A stretch of DNA of 64,000 bases from Narthecium ossifragum (lineage: Eukaryota > Streptophyta > Magnoliopsida > Dioscoreales > Nartheciaceae). Positions 32,646 to 45,352 of this stretch are shown here, piece after piece. The notes below the pieces were generated by a model. That model was not told the DNA's origin, searched no databases, and saw nothing but the letters and a program-made list of their open reading frames with translations. Within the stretch, counting starts at the first letter, position 1; every line of letters starts with the position of its first letter. Position numbers and translations under genes: made by a program. Location of the stretch: assembly GCA_963920575.1 (NCBI GenBank), contig OY986971.1:5830779-5894778 (forward strand), read 5' to 3'.

Positions 32646-33383
32646 CTATTTCCTCTTGTTCTTGCTTCCCAACAAGAGAGTCACGTAGAAAAGGATCCTG
32701 AAGAAGAAGCCCCAGGCCACTGTCACCCAGAAACAGTCCCACTTGAGCACCTTGGATTTCGTGGCGGCGGGGAGGGCGCCGAGAGGCGTGGTGTCGAAGA
32801 TCTGAGCGCCTGTGACGAAGCACTTGTTGGTGTAGCTGAACTCGTTCTGCAGCACTCCTTCGTAGGGGTACTTCACCAGAGAGAGGTAGTGGAACCAAAT
32901 CCAGTAGTCGAGGATTCGGTCTCGGGTGATGAAGGAGCCGCTGAAGAGCAGGTAGTATGCTAGGATGGCCACCACCACCACCACGTAGCCGATCATGACC
33001 TGGGACACCACGCCGAAGAGGAACGTCACGAAGGAGCTCCCAGCCCAGAAGGAGGCGAGGATAATGAGGAAGAAGAAGAGGAACCCCGAGGAGCCGCCGG
33101 CGAGGGCGACGGCGAAGAATGTGGTCACTGCGAAGGTGATGGACAGGAGGACCAGAGAGGGGAGGCCGACGATGGAGTTGGAGAGGACGTAGGACGACGC
33201 GCCGGTTGAGGTGGGGTCGGCGTGCACCGGGGTCTTCGCCAAGGGGGCCCTGTGCGGCCTGGACTTGAACAGAGCTCCCGTGCGTCGCTGTCGGAGGAGA
33301 GAACAGGGGAGGAGAAGAGAACAAGGGAAGAAGAGATGGTCAGGGAGGAGAAGAGGGATAGGGAGGGAGAAGAAGAGATGCAC
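32646..33383 (-). pseudogene. ABCG half-transporter C-terminal fragment, chimeric frame
   Basis: A 245-codon open frame whose residues from about 63 onward match the second half of the membrane domain of plant half-size ABCG transporters (ABCG1/2/6/16/20 type): [54 protein letters not shown], then [14 protein letters not shown] and [10 protein letters not shown]. These transporters export lipid precursors of suberin and pollen wall. The loop between KSKVLK and WDCFWV is much shorter than in the family. The first ~60 residues come from element sequence. No nucleotide-binding domain is present, so it cannot act as a pump. Confidence 0.85.
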
Positions 33384-33740
33384 CGTCCCTCTCGGCGTCG
33401 ATCAGCCGGAGGCTAAAGAGCAGCGGCCGGTACAAAAGCTTGGTGCACAGGGCAGTGCTAAACCCGGAGAAGAGAAACAGGGGAGGAGAAAGAGGGGCGC
33501 GGAAGAGAGAAGAGGGAAGATGGACACTGAAGAGAGAAGGGAGAAGGGAGACGGGGAAGAGAGAAGAGAAGAAGAAGAGGGAAGAGGGAAGAGGGAAGAT
33601 GGACGCAGAAGAGAGAAGAAGAAGAGAAGAGAGAAGGGTGATGGGGAAGAGAGAAGGGAAGAAGAAGAGGGGAGAGGGAAGAGGACGGGGAAGGGAGAAA
33701 GAGAAGAAAATGAGAGAAGAGGGGAAGAGGGACGCGCCCG
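33290..33740. repeat. purine-rich GGAAGAGAGAAGA tract
   Basis: About 450 bp of nearly pure purine on the plus strand with internal repeats of GAAGAGAGAAG. Long Arg/Glu-rich frames across it are artefacts of composition. Confidence 0.9.
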
Positions 33741-33954
33741 ATCAGGGTAGTTTAGTAATTTAACTTTCTATTCCCTTCATCGTCCGGAACGGAATGAACC
33801 ATTCTGGGGTATGAGATGGGAATGGTCTATTCCCAAGTTGTCAGGAATGAAGCACTCCATTCCCGACGTTAAGTGCCAACCAAACATGGGAATGGGATTT
33901 GACCAGGGAATTGACCATTCCATTCCCATCATTTTTGTGCAACCAAACATGCCG

Positions 33955-34460
33955 TAAGTGTTATCCATTACCAAATCTTTTGCATAGGATCCATGGCTAA
34001 GTAAGGTCATTGCAAGGAAGTAGCTGTTTGTTGGTCTGGTGAATCGGATGATGCATTATTAGGCCTGATGTGCTCATTTGATTCGCCGCATCAAGGCTGA
34101 TGCCACATCCTTTATAGTTAAAAAGAGCTCGGATGCTGCGATGCATGTCACGCCCAATGTAGGAGCATTTGCCTCCCTAAGTCGGGTTGGGCTAAGATTT
34201 GTCAAAGACCGAAGCCCAATGTCAACAAGTTCGGGATAGGTCAGGCCCAATTTGGGCTTGGGCCGCGCGGATGGACTCTATTATTAATGTTAAAACGTCG
34301 TTTATTTTCCAAAGTCTATCATAACTTTGGCTCCTATAAAAAATGGGCCCTATTGGATGCGGCCACGTCGATACGATACGCTCCGACCAACCCGGTTTAA
34401 TGCTCTCTCGTATTCCCGAACGGTCCGAAATCAAAAGAAGAGAGAAAGAAAGTGGTCCGA

Positions 34461-34463
<3 letters not shown>
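33955..34463. other. upstream region of p24 gene
   Basis: Intergenic; nothing recognised except GGCCCAA/TTGGGC motifs at 34190-34265. Confidence 0.4.

Positions 34464-34500
<37 letters not shown>
34464..34500. repeat. (GA)n microsatellite in 5' leader of p24 gene
   Basis: AGAGAGAG run followed by GGGAGGGAGGG, ending just before the ATG at 34507. Confidence 0.9.
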
Positions 34501-34506
34501 AGGGAG

Positions 34507-37500
34507 ATGGGTTTTAGCAGGACGGTGGTGGTGCTGCCGGTGATGGCGATGGCGCTGCTGGGTTTGTTAAACGGGGCGGACGGGTTGTGGCTGAGCTTGC
34601 CGGCAAAGGGTGGGACGAAGTGCGTGTCGGAGGAGATACAGACCAACGTCGTCGTCCTTGCCGACTATACCGTCATCGCCCCGGGCCATTCCCATGGCAC
34701 GCCCACCGTCTCTGTCAAGGTATGCGTGCTCCATCGTCCATTTCTTCATCTCTCTCTCACTCTCGCAGATGGGGGTACCAATTGGATCTGAATTTTAGGA
34801 ATTAGATTGTTTGTTTATGGTTTGTTGGTTCTAATCTAATTTCTCTGACTGGGATTCAAATGGATCGAAAGGGTGGTAGGTGGGGCTAATAACAATTGGG
34901 CGAGATCGCCGCGAAAGAGTTCCAATTTCAGTTTTTTTTTTACCATAATCACTGACCATTGAGGTCAAAATTCCAGCTTTAACAGTGAATAAAGGATAAA
35001 TAAATAAGGAAAATGCAAGAAGAAGAAGAAGAAAAAGAGTGGGCATCATGGTCAGGAAGGGAGTTTGGTATGGTTCATTGCCTGGGGGTTGCTATTTTTT
35101 ATGTAAAGCGTTTTTAATGACTTGCTACTGTGCTCTTGAAACTATTGACTGCTGGATCCTCTCATGGGTACCCTGCACCTTTAGCTGTTCACTACGACAG
35201 TAGAATTTCATGCATATGTCCTTCCATGACCAACTAGCCTAATCCTTAATACATTTTGCCCTTATGTAACTTTGTTCATTGGTTGATCCTCTAATATTAG
35301 GGAATTTAAACTATAGTACTGGATCGCACCTTGAGGTTAGCAAATAGTTTCCTGGAAAAGATTTAATGGGAAGGATGCCCCGCGGCTTTATTTTTTTGGC
35401 CAAGCACCAACTTTAACCTTGGGTGCTACATTCCTTGCTTTTGATGGTGATGCTAGCTTTGTAGTGCAGCTCTGCTAGCAATTTGTACTTCTACTTCTCA
35501 ATCAAAGGGTCCTAATTAAGATATTTTACGTAGGATACATAATAGTAAAGATGAATATTGCTTGATCTTTATTATCCATGAAGTTGAAATTTTTCAAAAT
35601 TTGTTGACAATATACTTCCTTATAAAAGCAGTGGAAATGCCTCCCAAGTTACACACAACGTGAATCATAACCTTTCCAATAGTAGCATAATTGGCCTTTG
35701 TTATCCTCCAAAGAAGACCAATTTAGTAGCTCCCGTCTAATTTGATTCATAGAAGCCTGATAGCTCAACAGGTTTTGGTGTATAGATGAGTCTCTGCCAG
35801 CTAAGGAACTACTTTCAGGTGAAAAATCACCATGATTGGAACGGATCTTTAATTGATAGGACTAGACATATAAATCTAGGGTTTTGGGATCTAAGCGAAG
35901 TTGTGAAGGTCAAGTACCCTTCCTCTATAAGTTGGGGTCCAGTTTATTGAGAGAGAGAACTCTTCTCGACGAAGCTTCAGAGAGAGCATGGATAGTACTG
36001 AGTTGAGGGTTTGAGATGTTGGATTCCATTGTAAGAGTCTCCTTTCTCCATATTGAAGAGCACCAGACCGAGAAACCTAGTCTTCCCTCATTAAGTTGGT
36101 TATTGATTGGACCACATCAACGGATAAAACATGATGTAGCTTGTGCTTGTTCCTTCTACTTCATCCATCATCCTTGTGTGACTTGGCAAAAATGCTACTC
36201 TAGCAACAAAAGATCCTGAAGTTTGGGATATTGGCTCAAAGGATCACTTTTGCTACAAGCATGATCTTAAGAGCTTTGACTGCAAAAGTTAACTTCTTTT
36301 ATTAGGTTCTAAAATGTACAGGCTGAATAAAGTTAACCACTAGGCATTCGATCCTCCAAGTTGCATCAATTTAAATCATAAGGTATTAATCTTGGAATTT
36401 ACAATTTCAAACTTCGAATTCACCATGCGATTCGACTAGAATTAGTGAATGAATCATGGGCCTGCTCTTGTAATAACTGTGAACTTTTTGACTTTCATAG
36501 ACAAAGTGCTTTTCTTGTCCTTTATGGTGTGAATATTATTTGCTGAATTTTTGTTGTGTATTTGCGTTCCAAGTCTTACATTTTGAATTTTAGTCTGAAA
36601 CACAGATGAGAATAATCATCTTCTTTATCAATACATTATATTTGGATTTTAATCTGAAATAATTTTGGTTACTTTTGTTCTTTTGACTGAAATATTCTCT
36701 GTTTCTATGTGCTTTCAATCCTGTAATGATTCATATGTTACTTCAAATTTCAGTATTGTGTCGAACCAATATGTTAACTACTGCCTACCCGCTAAAATTT
36801 TGCTCGCTTGTATTTTATAACACATATTGCTAATGGAGAGTCTTGAATTTGCATGTTATGTAGCTCCATAATGGATATAGTGTTGGTTAACTTGTCACTG
36901 TCCTGCATAATCTATTTGATTTTAATGCATTTGAGGTTAATGAATTGTAATTTGATGGTACGAGTTATAGAGAGAAGGGGAAGGGCAGTTTCGCATTTAA
37001 TGCCATGTTTTTTTTTTGTAACAAAAAATTGAGCCTTTAATCCTGGCTTAGGGGCAGTGCTGTTACAACCGCATGGTCCTCAAAGAGGATTCGAACCCAA
37101 GACCACCTCAAATAGGAGGTTCTTAACCCAAGATGTGCTAACCATCCTTATCTGTGCTCATGTGCATTTAAATGTCATGCTCGGGGTAAATAAGAATTAG
37201 AAGAACACTAGGAAGGTTGGTGATCTGGTTGTGGTATATGGCGAACTCTAAATGCACTAATTGTGGCGAGCATAGAGAGATTTGGTGTGAACAATTTTGG
37301 TTTTTTCTGCATGTGCAGTTGCTTCAACTGGAATCCAATGTCACTTGTTCTACTTTTCTATGTTTTCTGGTGGTTGCCTTCAAGTTAGCAGAAAATTTTT
37401 CTCTTCTTTTCGGGCTTTTCTTGACTTAAATTCTACAATACAAGGAAACCATTGGATGGTAGTTGTTGCTTTATAGTATCACTATTATAAATGTTGGAAT

Positions 37501-39287
37501 TGATGATATGTTCTGAGTGGTAAATTCACATATTTGACCAATTTAATTCTTAAAACTGTATGAGAGTTGAAATAAAATATATTATGAAACCAGAGTCTCG
37601 ATCTAGGTCCTAATTAGGAACACTTTGTCTGAATGTTGCCTTTTCAAAATAGGCGCTTGAAGTTCTTAGTCTGAACCTTGAAAGATATGATTCATAGACT
37701 CTCTCCATCTAAGGATGTTAATTCAAATGCACTTCAAAACCAGCTTTTCTGGACATCTTCGACTTCTAGCTGAAAGTTAACTTTTCAAAGTAGCTGCTTA
37801 TAATTCTCAACCTGAACAAGCCTGGAAAAGTATTGGCCCACCTTATTGCATAAGATAATGATTTTGTCTTCGGTCTTAGGAACCCTGTTCCTTGCATTTC
37901 CTATGGTTTTGCCTTTTGGTGTTTTGCTAAGCTAACACCCTTTTAGCTTGCCCTGAACATTTTAGCTTGTAGCCAAAGCTGTTGGTTATCCTTTGATGAT
38001 TTGGAAATAATAGCTCTTCCTTGCTCAAAGCCCATTAACAAGTGTACAAATGCTACTCATTTTGCCCTTTTAAACTAAATGGGATATTTATTTTTGTTAA
38101 TGATATCCTTGTAGTTGGTGTAAGGATAGGTTTATAATTTGTTTGCAGATGCGATGTTTAATCTATTCTATAGTGGTTCTAGGGTTAGCTCCCTAATGCC
38201 AAGGTGCTCTTAGCCACTCGGTTTCATCCACTGTAGCTTTTTAAACAAAAAAGGTGAAGACGTTCATGCTTTGAAGTTCCCTTTCTTCTTCACTATATCC
38301 TTGTTTTTTTCCTTATTAAGTGTAAAGGCAATGAATGGCCCAACACCTATAGAGGATAGAGAATGTGTTGTAGAGTGCAATGCCCATATTCGAGGCTACT
38401 CGGGTTTTCTGAACTGTTGATGACTTATCATACTTTTGGTGTGATTGCCAACATGATTGGTGTTGAAATTCTGAGAATATGTATGAATTCATTGCCTACG
38501 TATGCATTCTTGGTAAGTTATGGTCCTTTCCTTTTATTCAACGCATATTGAGAAAATTTTGTTTCAAAATTGAAGGAGTATCGGTTATTTCTCAATTAAT
38601 AACCATTTATTCGTATTCTGTCTTCAGAATACTATTTCCATGAACTGTCGGTTGATGGGATTCTTTTTCATGCAGGTTACATCACCATATGGCGACAATA
38701 TTTATCACAAAGAAAATGTTACAACTGGTCAGTTTGCATTCACATCCACCGAGTCTGGGAACTACCTGGCATGCTTCTGGCTAGATAATGGGAACAAAGA
38801 TGCAGACGCTAGTATCAATCTTGACTGGAGGATTGGGATTGCAGCCAAGGACTGGGAATCTGTTGCTAGAAAAGAAAAGATCGATGTAAATACTTTTAAA
38901 CCGAAATAGTCATACATCTCGAAGTCGAAAAAATCATATCCACTTGTTAACCTTTCTGAATCTACTTATTTCAGGGTGTCGAGCTTGAGCTGAAGAAATT
39001 AGAGGGGCATGTGGAGGCAATCCATGAGAACTTGATGCATCTCAGGAGCAGGTAAACAAAAGTAGCACATTATATCTAGAGCGTTATCCACAAGTTCTGA
39101 TTGAACTTTGAAGCATTCATGTTTCTGGTGATATGGATGCAGGGAAGAAGAGATGAGGGAGGTCAGCGAGAGGACGAATGCCAGGGTTGCATGGTTCAGT
39201 ATCATGTCCATGGGTGTTTGCATACTAGTCTCTGCTTTGCAGTTATGGCATTTGAAAGGCTTTTTCCAGAAGAAGAAGCTAATTTAG
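34507..39287 (+). CDS. p24-delta transmembrane emp24 cargo receptor, 4 exons
   Basis: Exons: 34507-34719, 38676-38885, 38975-39051, 39143-39287, all GT-AG, giving 214 codons, the normal size of p24 proteins. Order of parts: signal peptide ([20 protein letters not shown]), GOLD domain with paired cysteines (KCVSEE near residue 38 and YLACFW near 104), coiled coil ([21 protein letters not shown]), one membrane helix ([20 protein letters not shown]) and a cytosolic tail FFQKKKLI with the FF signal for COPII and the dilysine signal for COPI. The protein cycles between ER and Golgi and selects cargo, including GPI-anchored proteins. Intron 1 is almost 4 kb and holds a SINE. No lesion is seen. Confidence 0.95.
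37008..37163 (-). mobile_element. tRNA-derived SINE in intron 1 of p24 gene
   Basis: On the minus strand a Pol III B box (GGTTCGAATCC, plus 37087-37097) and an A-box-like GGTTAGCACATCTTGG lie in the right order, and the 3' end is the T/A-rich run at 37008-37030. It is flanked by GCATTTAATGCCATG (36993-37007) and GCATTTAAATGTCATG (37164-37179), an imperfect 15-16 bp target duplication. Confidence 0.72.
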
Positions 39288-41782
39288 TCTAACATTCTCG
39301 AATCTTCCTACAATCTCAGGACAAAAGTGTTAGCGTTAAAATATTACATCTGTGTTGTGAAATCTTTTGTTTCAATGAACCAAAACCTTTAAAACTGCAA
39401 AAGAGCATAACTTGGGGCTAGCAATGCTGATAACCTTCAGCATGCTGATCGGTAGATGAGAAATCTTTTTTTCTTCTACTTTTTTGTGTGTGGTTGAGCC
39501 CTACCGACGGCTGGGTCACAAAACGCCATACATACAGTCTCGGCTGAGGCATTACAAGTCCTAAGAATGAAGGAAAGCATGACCCCCATAAAATGACATG
39601 ACAATAGGATGGTAAATGCCTACATTTGTCACTGGTCATTAGCATTGTGGGTGGCCATTGCTCTCCGTCGCATGCCACGCACACAGAGGACATCTCCTCT
39701 TTGTTTTTTTTGTTTAGTTTTTATTAGCTAAGCCTTCTTTTTTTTGGCTTGGGGTTTTCAACATATTTGGGGCTCGGGTCTTGGGTCAATACCCAGCCCA
39801 TCCTTGTGTAATAAGGGCAAGGTCGGCCTAATCCACGCGGCCCACCGGTATTACTTTGTAGGTATCATGTCCTCCACTATTAAGCTAACAATACTCAGAG
39901 ATTATATATGGAAAGAAATTTCAAATAGGCCTAAAAAAATAATGAAAAGCAAAGATGCTTATTCTTTAGCTCAGCAGCAAATCAACGAAAATTTCATCTA
40001 TGCCAATATGATCATTTGAAGATGCCAGACTCCACAATATCCCAGCACCAGCAAGGACCTTGTTTATGGAGCCTGATCCTCTATCTATGGCCACCATCTG
40101 TTTGGTTTTGCTGCATCACACCATGCAAGAACATTACTGATCTTCTAAATGAAAAATTATAATGCAGCTTGATCCTGCATCTGGGGATACCCACCCACTG
40201 ATCTGGTTGTATATTTATTGCCCGATACAATATTGGGCAGGCAGCACTGCTGTCAACCAAACAAATTCTCAGACAATTTGTCTCCATTGATGAGTGCCTC
40301 ACCTATAGCTGTTTGTCCCACCACCACCAACCGATCGTTGTGTACCCCGTGTGCCAACCAACATGCCTAAATGCATGTATTTTTGTCTAGCGAGAGTTAA
40401 TCTGCTGGATACAGTGAGCAACTGAATTCAAAACTTTCAGGCAATCAATGTACTCATGAATTCAGCCTGTATAAACTGATCAAAATATTCAGAAAATGGC
40501 GTATAGAAAAACAAACAATACTTCATTACGCTGCCAATTCTCTACACCTGATGAGGATTTGCAATATGGAAGAAATGGTTGGGCTCCTGGGATACAAAAT
40601 GGGTTCTGTTTCATCATACCGTTTAAGACGAAGGTGATACATCTTATCAATGAAACATAGATGATGATGAGGTTCCAATACAACTTGCATAGAAGAAATG
40701 GTTAGCATATGTGGCTGGTGGCAAAGATTAGTTTCCATTATTCATCATGATTACAATTCTTGATTTTGCTACTGCAAGAAGTGTCTAAACCTGCATCCTA
40801 AGCTACTCAACAAGACAATTTACAGAAAATTCACAAATCTTTGATAATATTTTTAACTTTGTCAATCAATAAACAGGCCATCTAATGCTCAGCAAATCTT
40901 TTTCACTATGCATAGTTTCGCAATATCTATGCATCTCAAAAAATCAAGCCTATCCACAACTGCAACTCCAGATCAAATTTCCAATTAACAACAACCAATG
41001 ACTGGGTACTGTATTCCAGCATACTGAGAAGCAGTTTGATATGCATAGCAGAAATATAATGCTCAGCAACTTCACTATAACAAAAGGCATAAAAGATGAA
41101 AAGACCTAGTAATATGAAGCCATTGAGAGGATTTAGGTCAATTCTGATCAACTAGGAAGCACCTAGTATATGTTTGGCCTTTGTCCATGACCTACTAATA
41201 TGTAGCAAGAACATGCTTTGGTCACTTTGTCTGTGGCTTTAACACTAATTAATGAAGTGCATAATTTTTGTGATTAACTCACCAAAGTTGCTGGAGAAAC
41301 AGAAACAAATCCCTAGATGGTATGCAAATAAGTAATGATTGAGAGCTATATGTTAAAATAACAATCCCAAGGAAGTTTTTGTGGGAGGAAAAACGAATTT
41401 GAGAAAATAAAAGGAGTAGAGATCATACACTTTCTGGGTTTACCTGTAATACTCTTCGCCTTCCCTCGACGACCACAAAACGTTTTAGGTGGTGGAGGAC
41501 TGGACTGGCAAGTATCAATAGAGTTTACGGTTGGTTCTAGCCTTGTAAGAGCAGTAGGGGGAGCCTTGCCTATGCCTCCGTCTCCGCCTCTACGCGACGG
41601 CGGATTGCAGCAACCATCTCGGGATTTTTACTGGAATTGGGCGGTGCGCCGCTATTCGTTTTAATTAATGAGAGATTCAGAATCGAAGAAAAGGATAGAG
41701 ACGGAACTGCCTGCTAACTATTTATTTCCTGCCTACTAAAACTCCAATCTTGGCTGCGGCAGAGCCGTTGGCCTAAGGGGGG
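39288..41782. other. intergenic, no gene supported
   Basis: AT-rich. A possible small MITE lies near 40095-40262 (CTGTTTGGTTTTG and, inverted, TTTGTTTGGTTGACAG). The remainder has no coding or RNA signal that I can support. Confidence 0.4.
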
Positions 41783-42061
41783 ATGATGGCGGAGGGAGCG
41801 ATGAAGTACCTGGGGATGGCGGAGTGGAGCGTGCAGCCGGAGCTGGTGGAGTGGTATGCGGCCCTCGCAGATGGAAAGAGAGAGATTAGAGGATCGGATG
41901 AGAGAGAGAAAGGAGAGAGGAAGGTCAGGACGGCATTCAGGCGAGAGCTTGACTGGGAGAGCGCCGGGAAGAGGGAGCGAGGGAGGGCGACCCAGGACTT
42001 GGTCAGTGACGGGAGCTCGGAGAAGCGGGTAGGGATTGAGAGAAGGGGCGGAGGTAGGTGA
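41783..42061 (+). other. unrecognised open frame
   Basis: Frame opening MMAEGAMKYLGMAEWSVQP, which looks like genuine protein for about 30 residues up to a GCAG, then continues as Arg/Glu-rich low-complexity sequence. No family is recognised; it may be a first-exon fragment. Confidence 0.25.
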
Positions 42062-42744
42062 CCTGGGGGATGAGGTTAAAGATGAGAGAGAGAGGCAGTT
42101 GGCGAGAGGGGACGGAGGGAGAAAGATGATCGGGGAAAGTGGGGGGATATAATCTCCCCAGCATATCAACCTTATATATGTTCTGGGTTAACAACATATC
42201 AACCTTATATATAAAGCAAATTTAAGAAATATATAAATGTATAAAGTTAACTTAAGAAATATACGTGAAACTAACTTAGGGAATTATGTATATGTAAACA
42301 GCCTTATAAGTGGAAACGGGAGTAACCATTTTTACTCATGATAAGGTTGATATATTATCATCCTTATATGATAGGATGGTTATAAGTGACTTTTTTGTCC
42401 TACTTGGAGCATATGTGGAGAGGGTTATCCTACGTGGAGGGGGATAGTAAGGGAGGGAAGGAAGTAAGTGGGGGATAGTGGGGGTTATTGAGGAGTTATT
42501 AAGGGAGTTGGGAAGAGAGGGTGGTTACCCTGTCAGGTGGCAGGAGGACTTACTAATATATAGGGACTTACTAGTATATATATATATACTAGTGGGGCCT
42601 AACACCCATCAACTTCCTCATTAACCATTAACCACCCATAACCCTCTCCTCTTCATTAATCACCTCCCCCACTAAAGGCTCTACCTAGGACAATCAAAGT
42701 TAACTTATAACTATGCTGTCATATAAGGATGATATATATATAGA
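42062..42744. other. AT-rich intergenic repeat
   Basis: Repeated ATATCAACCTTATATAT and AAGTTAACTTAAGAAATATA motifs and the palindrome ACTAGTATATATATATACTAGT near 42569-42592. No gene. Confidence 0.4.
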
Positions 42745-44163
42745 CAGAGAGAATGAGTGAGTGAGTAGTTGAAGGACCTAAGGGGTTTTAGGAAGGAAAG
42801 ATGAGAAGGAGAGGAGTCAGGGTGGAATTTATATTAGACAAGTTACACTTATGGTTTAGGAGGGGTATATTTGAATGGAATATTCATTGGTTTTAAAACT
42901 TAAACTGTTACTATTTTCGAATGTTAGGATTTGGGCTCTTGGATAAGAGGAGTATAGTTTGAATTGGGCTCATCTAAAAAAAAAGTTTATATATATATAT
43001 ACTAGATGGTGGGCCCGTGCCACCTGGTACGTACGGCTAACTGCTCGCCTCCACTATCTCTATTATAACTTACGTCACATCAGCCACTATCCTTTTTTTA
43101 TTTATTTAATTATAATTTTATACCACGTGTATGTCATGTGTGTATAAGTTTATGACTCAGATGATGAGTCATAAAAATAACTACCTTGGATCTTATAAGG
43201 TAGATAAGTATATATATTTAAAACTAATCTCCTGGCTTATGATTATAAGGATGTATACAAAGTTAACATAGAAAAGATGATAAAAATATACAAAGTTAAT
43301 TTAGGAAAATATACATGTAAGATTGATATATATATATATATTCAACACCAATTAGAGTTTTTTTTGTATTAATAGCATGAAATAAATTCATATATTATGT
43401 GTTGATTATTACAAGCTTTCAAAATTCCAAAACTCACCGCTAACAAGAAAATCAATGATGCCTATGGGCTTCAATAGTTCATTCTTTAGTCTAAGGAACC
43501 ATAGCCGGATAAAATTAATTAACCAGATGATAAATGAAGCTCGAATACCGGAGCACTCATTTCAAATAGGTGTCTGAGACCAAGAAAAAAGAAACAGAAA
43601 ACCTAAACCCTCACATAAATAAAAATAAAATTCTGAACATGGACTTTAAGAAAAAACTAGGTAATCTACCACATAAATAAATATGAGTGAGAATTGCCAA
43701 CAAGATGTTTGGTTTTAGGTGGCTTAAAAAACGAGCTAAGATTACTACACCGTAACCGTCCTATTGTACGCAACTCCGGCTTCTTGCTACTCCCCTTCAT
43801 TCTCGCCGGACATCTCCTCCAGCGACTTCCCCTTCGACTCCGGCACCAAGAAGGTCAGGAGGATGCCCAAAAAATTGCAACCGGCGAGCACAAAGAGTGA
43901 GTTCCTGATGCCAATGCCCGCCGGGTATCCGTGATCAGCCTTGGCGGGGTCCTGGTTCTGTGCCAAGTACAAGAACCCAAACGAGCCCAGTATGGCTCCG
44001 AGCTTGCCGGAGGCCGCCGAGATACCATGACAAGTCGACCGCAGCCTGGCGGGGAAGATCTCCGCGGGGACGATGAAGGTGGTGGCGTTGGGCCCGAAGT
44101 TTGCGAAGAAGAAGGTCAATGCGTACATGACTATGAATCCAATGTGGTTGCCGGGGGTGGTCC
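42745..44163. repeat. segmental duplication, copy 1 (3' flank and end of PHT1)
   Basis: Matches 54340-55403 from GGTTTTAGGAAGGAA-type sequence through GTGTTGATTATTACAAGCTTTCAAAATTCC into the PHT1 coding end. Copy 1 has an extra block of about 340 bp (near 42980-43320) absent in copy 2. Confidence 0.9.
42980..43320. mobile_element. insertion specific to copy 1, Helitron-like (weak)
   Basis: Begins TATATATATACTAGATGGTGGGCCCGTGCC, a form seen at some plant Helitron ends. It is absent from the second copy of the duplication, which runs straight through AT repeats at this point. The 3' hairpin and CTRR end were not identified. Confidence 0.35.
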
Positions 44164-45352
44164 AGTGGTTGTAGGGGAAGGCGAGCCCGAGCATGAAGAA
44201 GGTCATCATGGTGAAGCCGATGACCTGGATCTTGAAGCGGCCGATGGTGTCGATGAGCGCCACGGTGAACCAGTATCCGGGGACCGTGCCGCAGAGGGCG
44301 ATGAGCGTCTGGGCGCGGGAGATCTTGAAGACCTCCTCGATGGCGTTCATGGTGGCGGCCTTGGGGATCCACCCGATGGAGCTGAAGATGTCCTTCTGGA
44401 AGAGGTTCTGGGAGTAGAAGGCGATGTCGAGGAGGAACCAGGTGGTGGTGGTGCCGAGGAGGTGGAGGCCGTGGCGCTTGGCGAACTCCGCGGTGAAGAG
44501 GCCGAAGGTGTTGGCGTCGGACTTGGCCATCTCCTCCACCTTCACTGTCTCGTCATCGAGCTCTACCTGGAGGACCTTGGACATGTCGGAGGCAGCCTGC
44601 TTGGCGTTCTTGGCCACGAGGGCGGTGTAGCGCGCGGTCTCCGGCATCTTCATGCGCCAGTAGTAGGTGAGGGCGGCGGGGAGCGCGCCGAACATTAGGA
44701 TGAGCCTCCAGACATAGTCGGCCTCGTCAGGGGTGGAAGCGATGGGGTCGACGGAGTACGCCGGCGCCGGGAACTGGGTCTTGAATATGGTCGAGATGAC
44801 GATGGCGATCATGCCTCCTGCCATGATCCCGAATCCCTGCATGGCGAAGACGGCGGCGATGAAGGCGCCGCGGGTCCTCTTGTTGGCGTACTCGGACATG
44901 ATGGTGGCGGAGAGAGGGTAATCGCCACCTATGCCGAAGCCGAGCCAGAACCGGAAGAAGCACAGGGTGGCCATGACGCCCTTGGCGTGGTGGCCGAACG
45001 AGAGGGCCGAGGCGACGGAGCAGAGGACCATGAGCATGAGGGTCATGCCGTAGACACGCTTGCGGCCCATCTTGTCGCCGAGCCAGCCAAAGAAGAGTTG
45101 CCCCGAGAGGGTGCCGCAGAAGGCGACGCCGTTGACGGCGGCGGCCACGTTGGGCGGCAGGGAGCCCGGGGTGGCGGAGCCCTCGACGTGGTAGTAGATG
45201 CGGCCGAGGAGCTTTGTGACCAGCGAGATGCAGAAGAGGTCGTAGGCGTCGGTGAAGAAGCCCATGCCGGCGATGACGATCGCCGTGAAGTGGTACCATT
45301 GGGTCTTGGCGACGTCGAGGGCATTGAGCACCTGAAGTTGTTCTCCGGCCAT
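43787..45352 (-). CDS. PHT1: PHT1 high-affinity phosphate transporter
   Basis: Uninterrupted frame of 521 codons without introns, as usual for PHT1. It is a major-facilitator H+/phosphate symporter of the plasma membrane with 12 helices in two halves. Motifs: TDAYDLF near residues 34-40, the MFS loop [11 protein letters not shown] at 89-99, the PHT1 signature [13 protein letters not shown] at 142-154, [14 protein letters not shown] in the second half (conserved Trp/Asp/Tyr of the phosphate site), and a hydrophilic C-tail [22 protein letters not shown]-like run lies at 45462-45474. I saw no perfect P1BS (GNATATNC) in the roughly 490 bp between the ATG and the LINE at 45862. A partial second copy lies at 54896-55403. 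Confidence 0.96.
   Translation of the reverse strand: MAGEQLQVLNALDVAKTQWYHFTAIVIAGMGFFTDAYDLFCISLVTKLLGRIYYHVEGSATPGSLPPNVAAAVNGVAFCGTLSGQLFFGWLGDKMGRKRVYGMTLMLMVLCSVASALSFGHHAKGVMATLCFFRFWLGFGIGGDYPLSATIMSEYANKRTRGAFIAAVFAMQGFGIMAGGMIAIVISTIFKTQFPAPAYSVDPIASTPDEADYVWRLILMFGALPAALTYYWRMKMPETARYTALVAKNAKQAASDMSKVLQVELDDETVKVEEMAKSDANTFGLFTAEFAKRHGLHLLGTTTTWFLLDIAFYSQNLFQKDIFSSIGWIPKAATMNAIEEVFKISRAQTLIALCGTVPGYWFTVALIDTIGRFKIQVIGFTMMTFFMLGLAFPYNHWTTPGNHIGFIVMYALTFFFANFGPNATTFIVPAEIFPARLRSTCHGISAASGKLGAILGSFGFLYLAQNQDPAKADHGYPAGIGIRNSLFVLAGCNFLGILLTFLVPESKGKSLEEMSGENEGE

Larger units (their letters stand above)
32103..33954. mobile_element. PIF/Harbinger-like element carrying an ABCG fragment
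   Basis: Inverted ends: CGACATGTTTGGTTCGCACAA at 32103 and, on the other strand, CGGCATGTTTGGTTGCACAA from 33954. Both sides have TAA (32100-32102 and 33955-33957), the target duplication of this superfamily. Subterminal GGAATGGGATT/AATCCCATTCC repeats extend the inverted structure. The interior holds a piece of an ABCG transporter gene and a purine-rich tract (33290-33740), with no transposase. Confidence 0.82.

Noticed and set aside
33211..33763. Long Arg/Glu-rich frames, 179 and 107 codons
   Set aside because: Purine-rich low-complexity tract inside the PIF-like element, open in more than one frame.
40095..40262. Small MITE with CTGTTTGGTT ends
   Set aside because: Inverted similarity is short and no target duplication was found, so it is not listed as an element.
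43931..44698. 255-codon plus-strand frame
   Set aside because: Antisense shadow of the PHT1 coding sequence.
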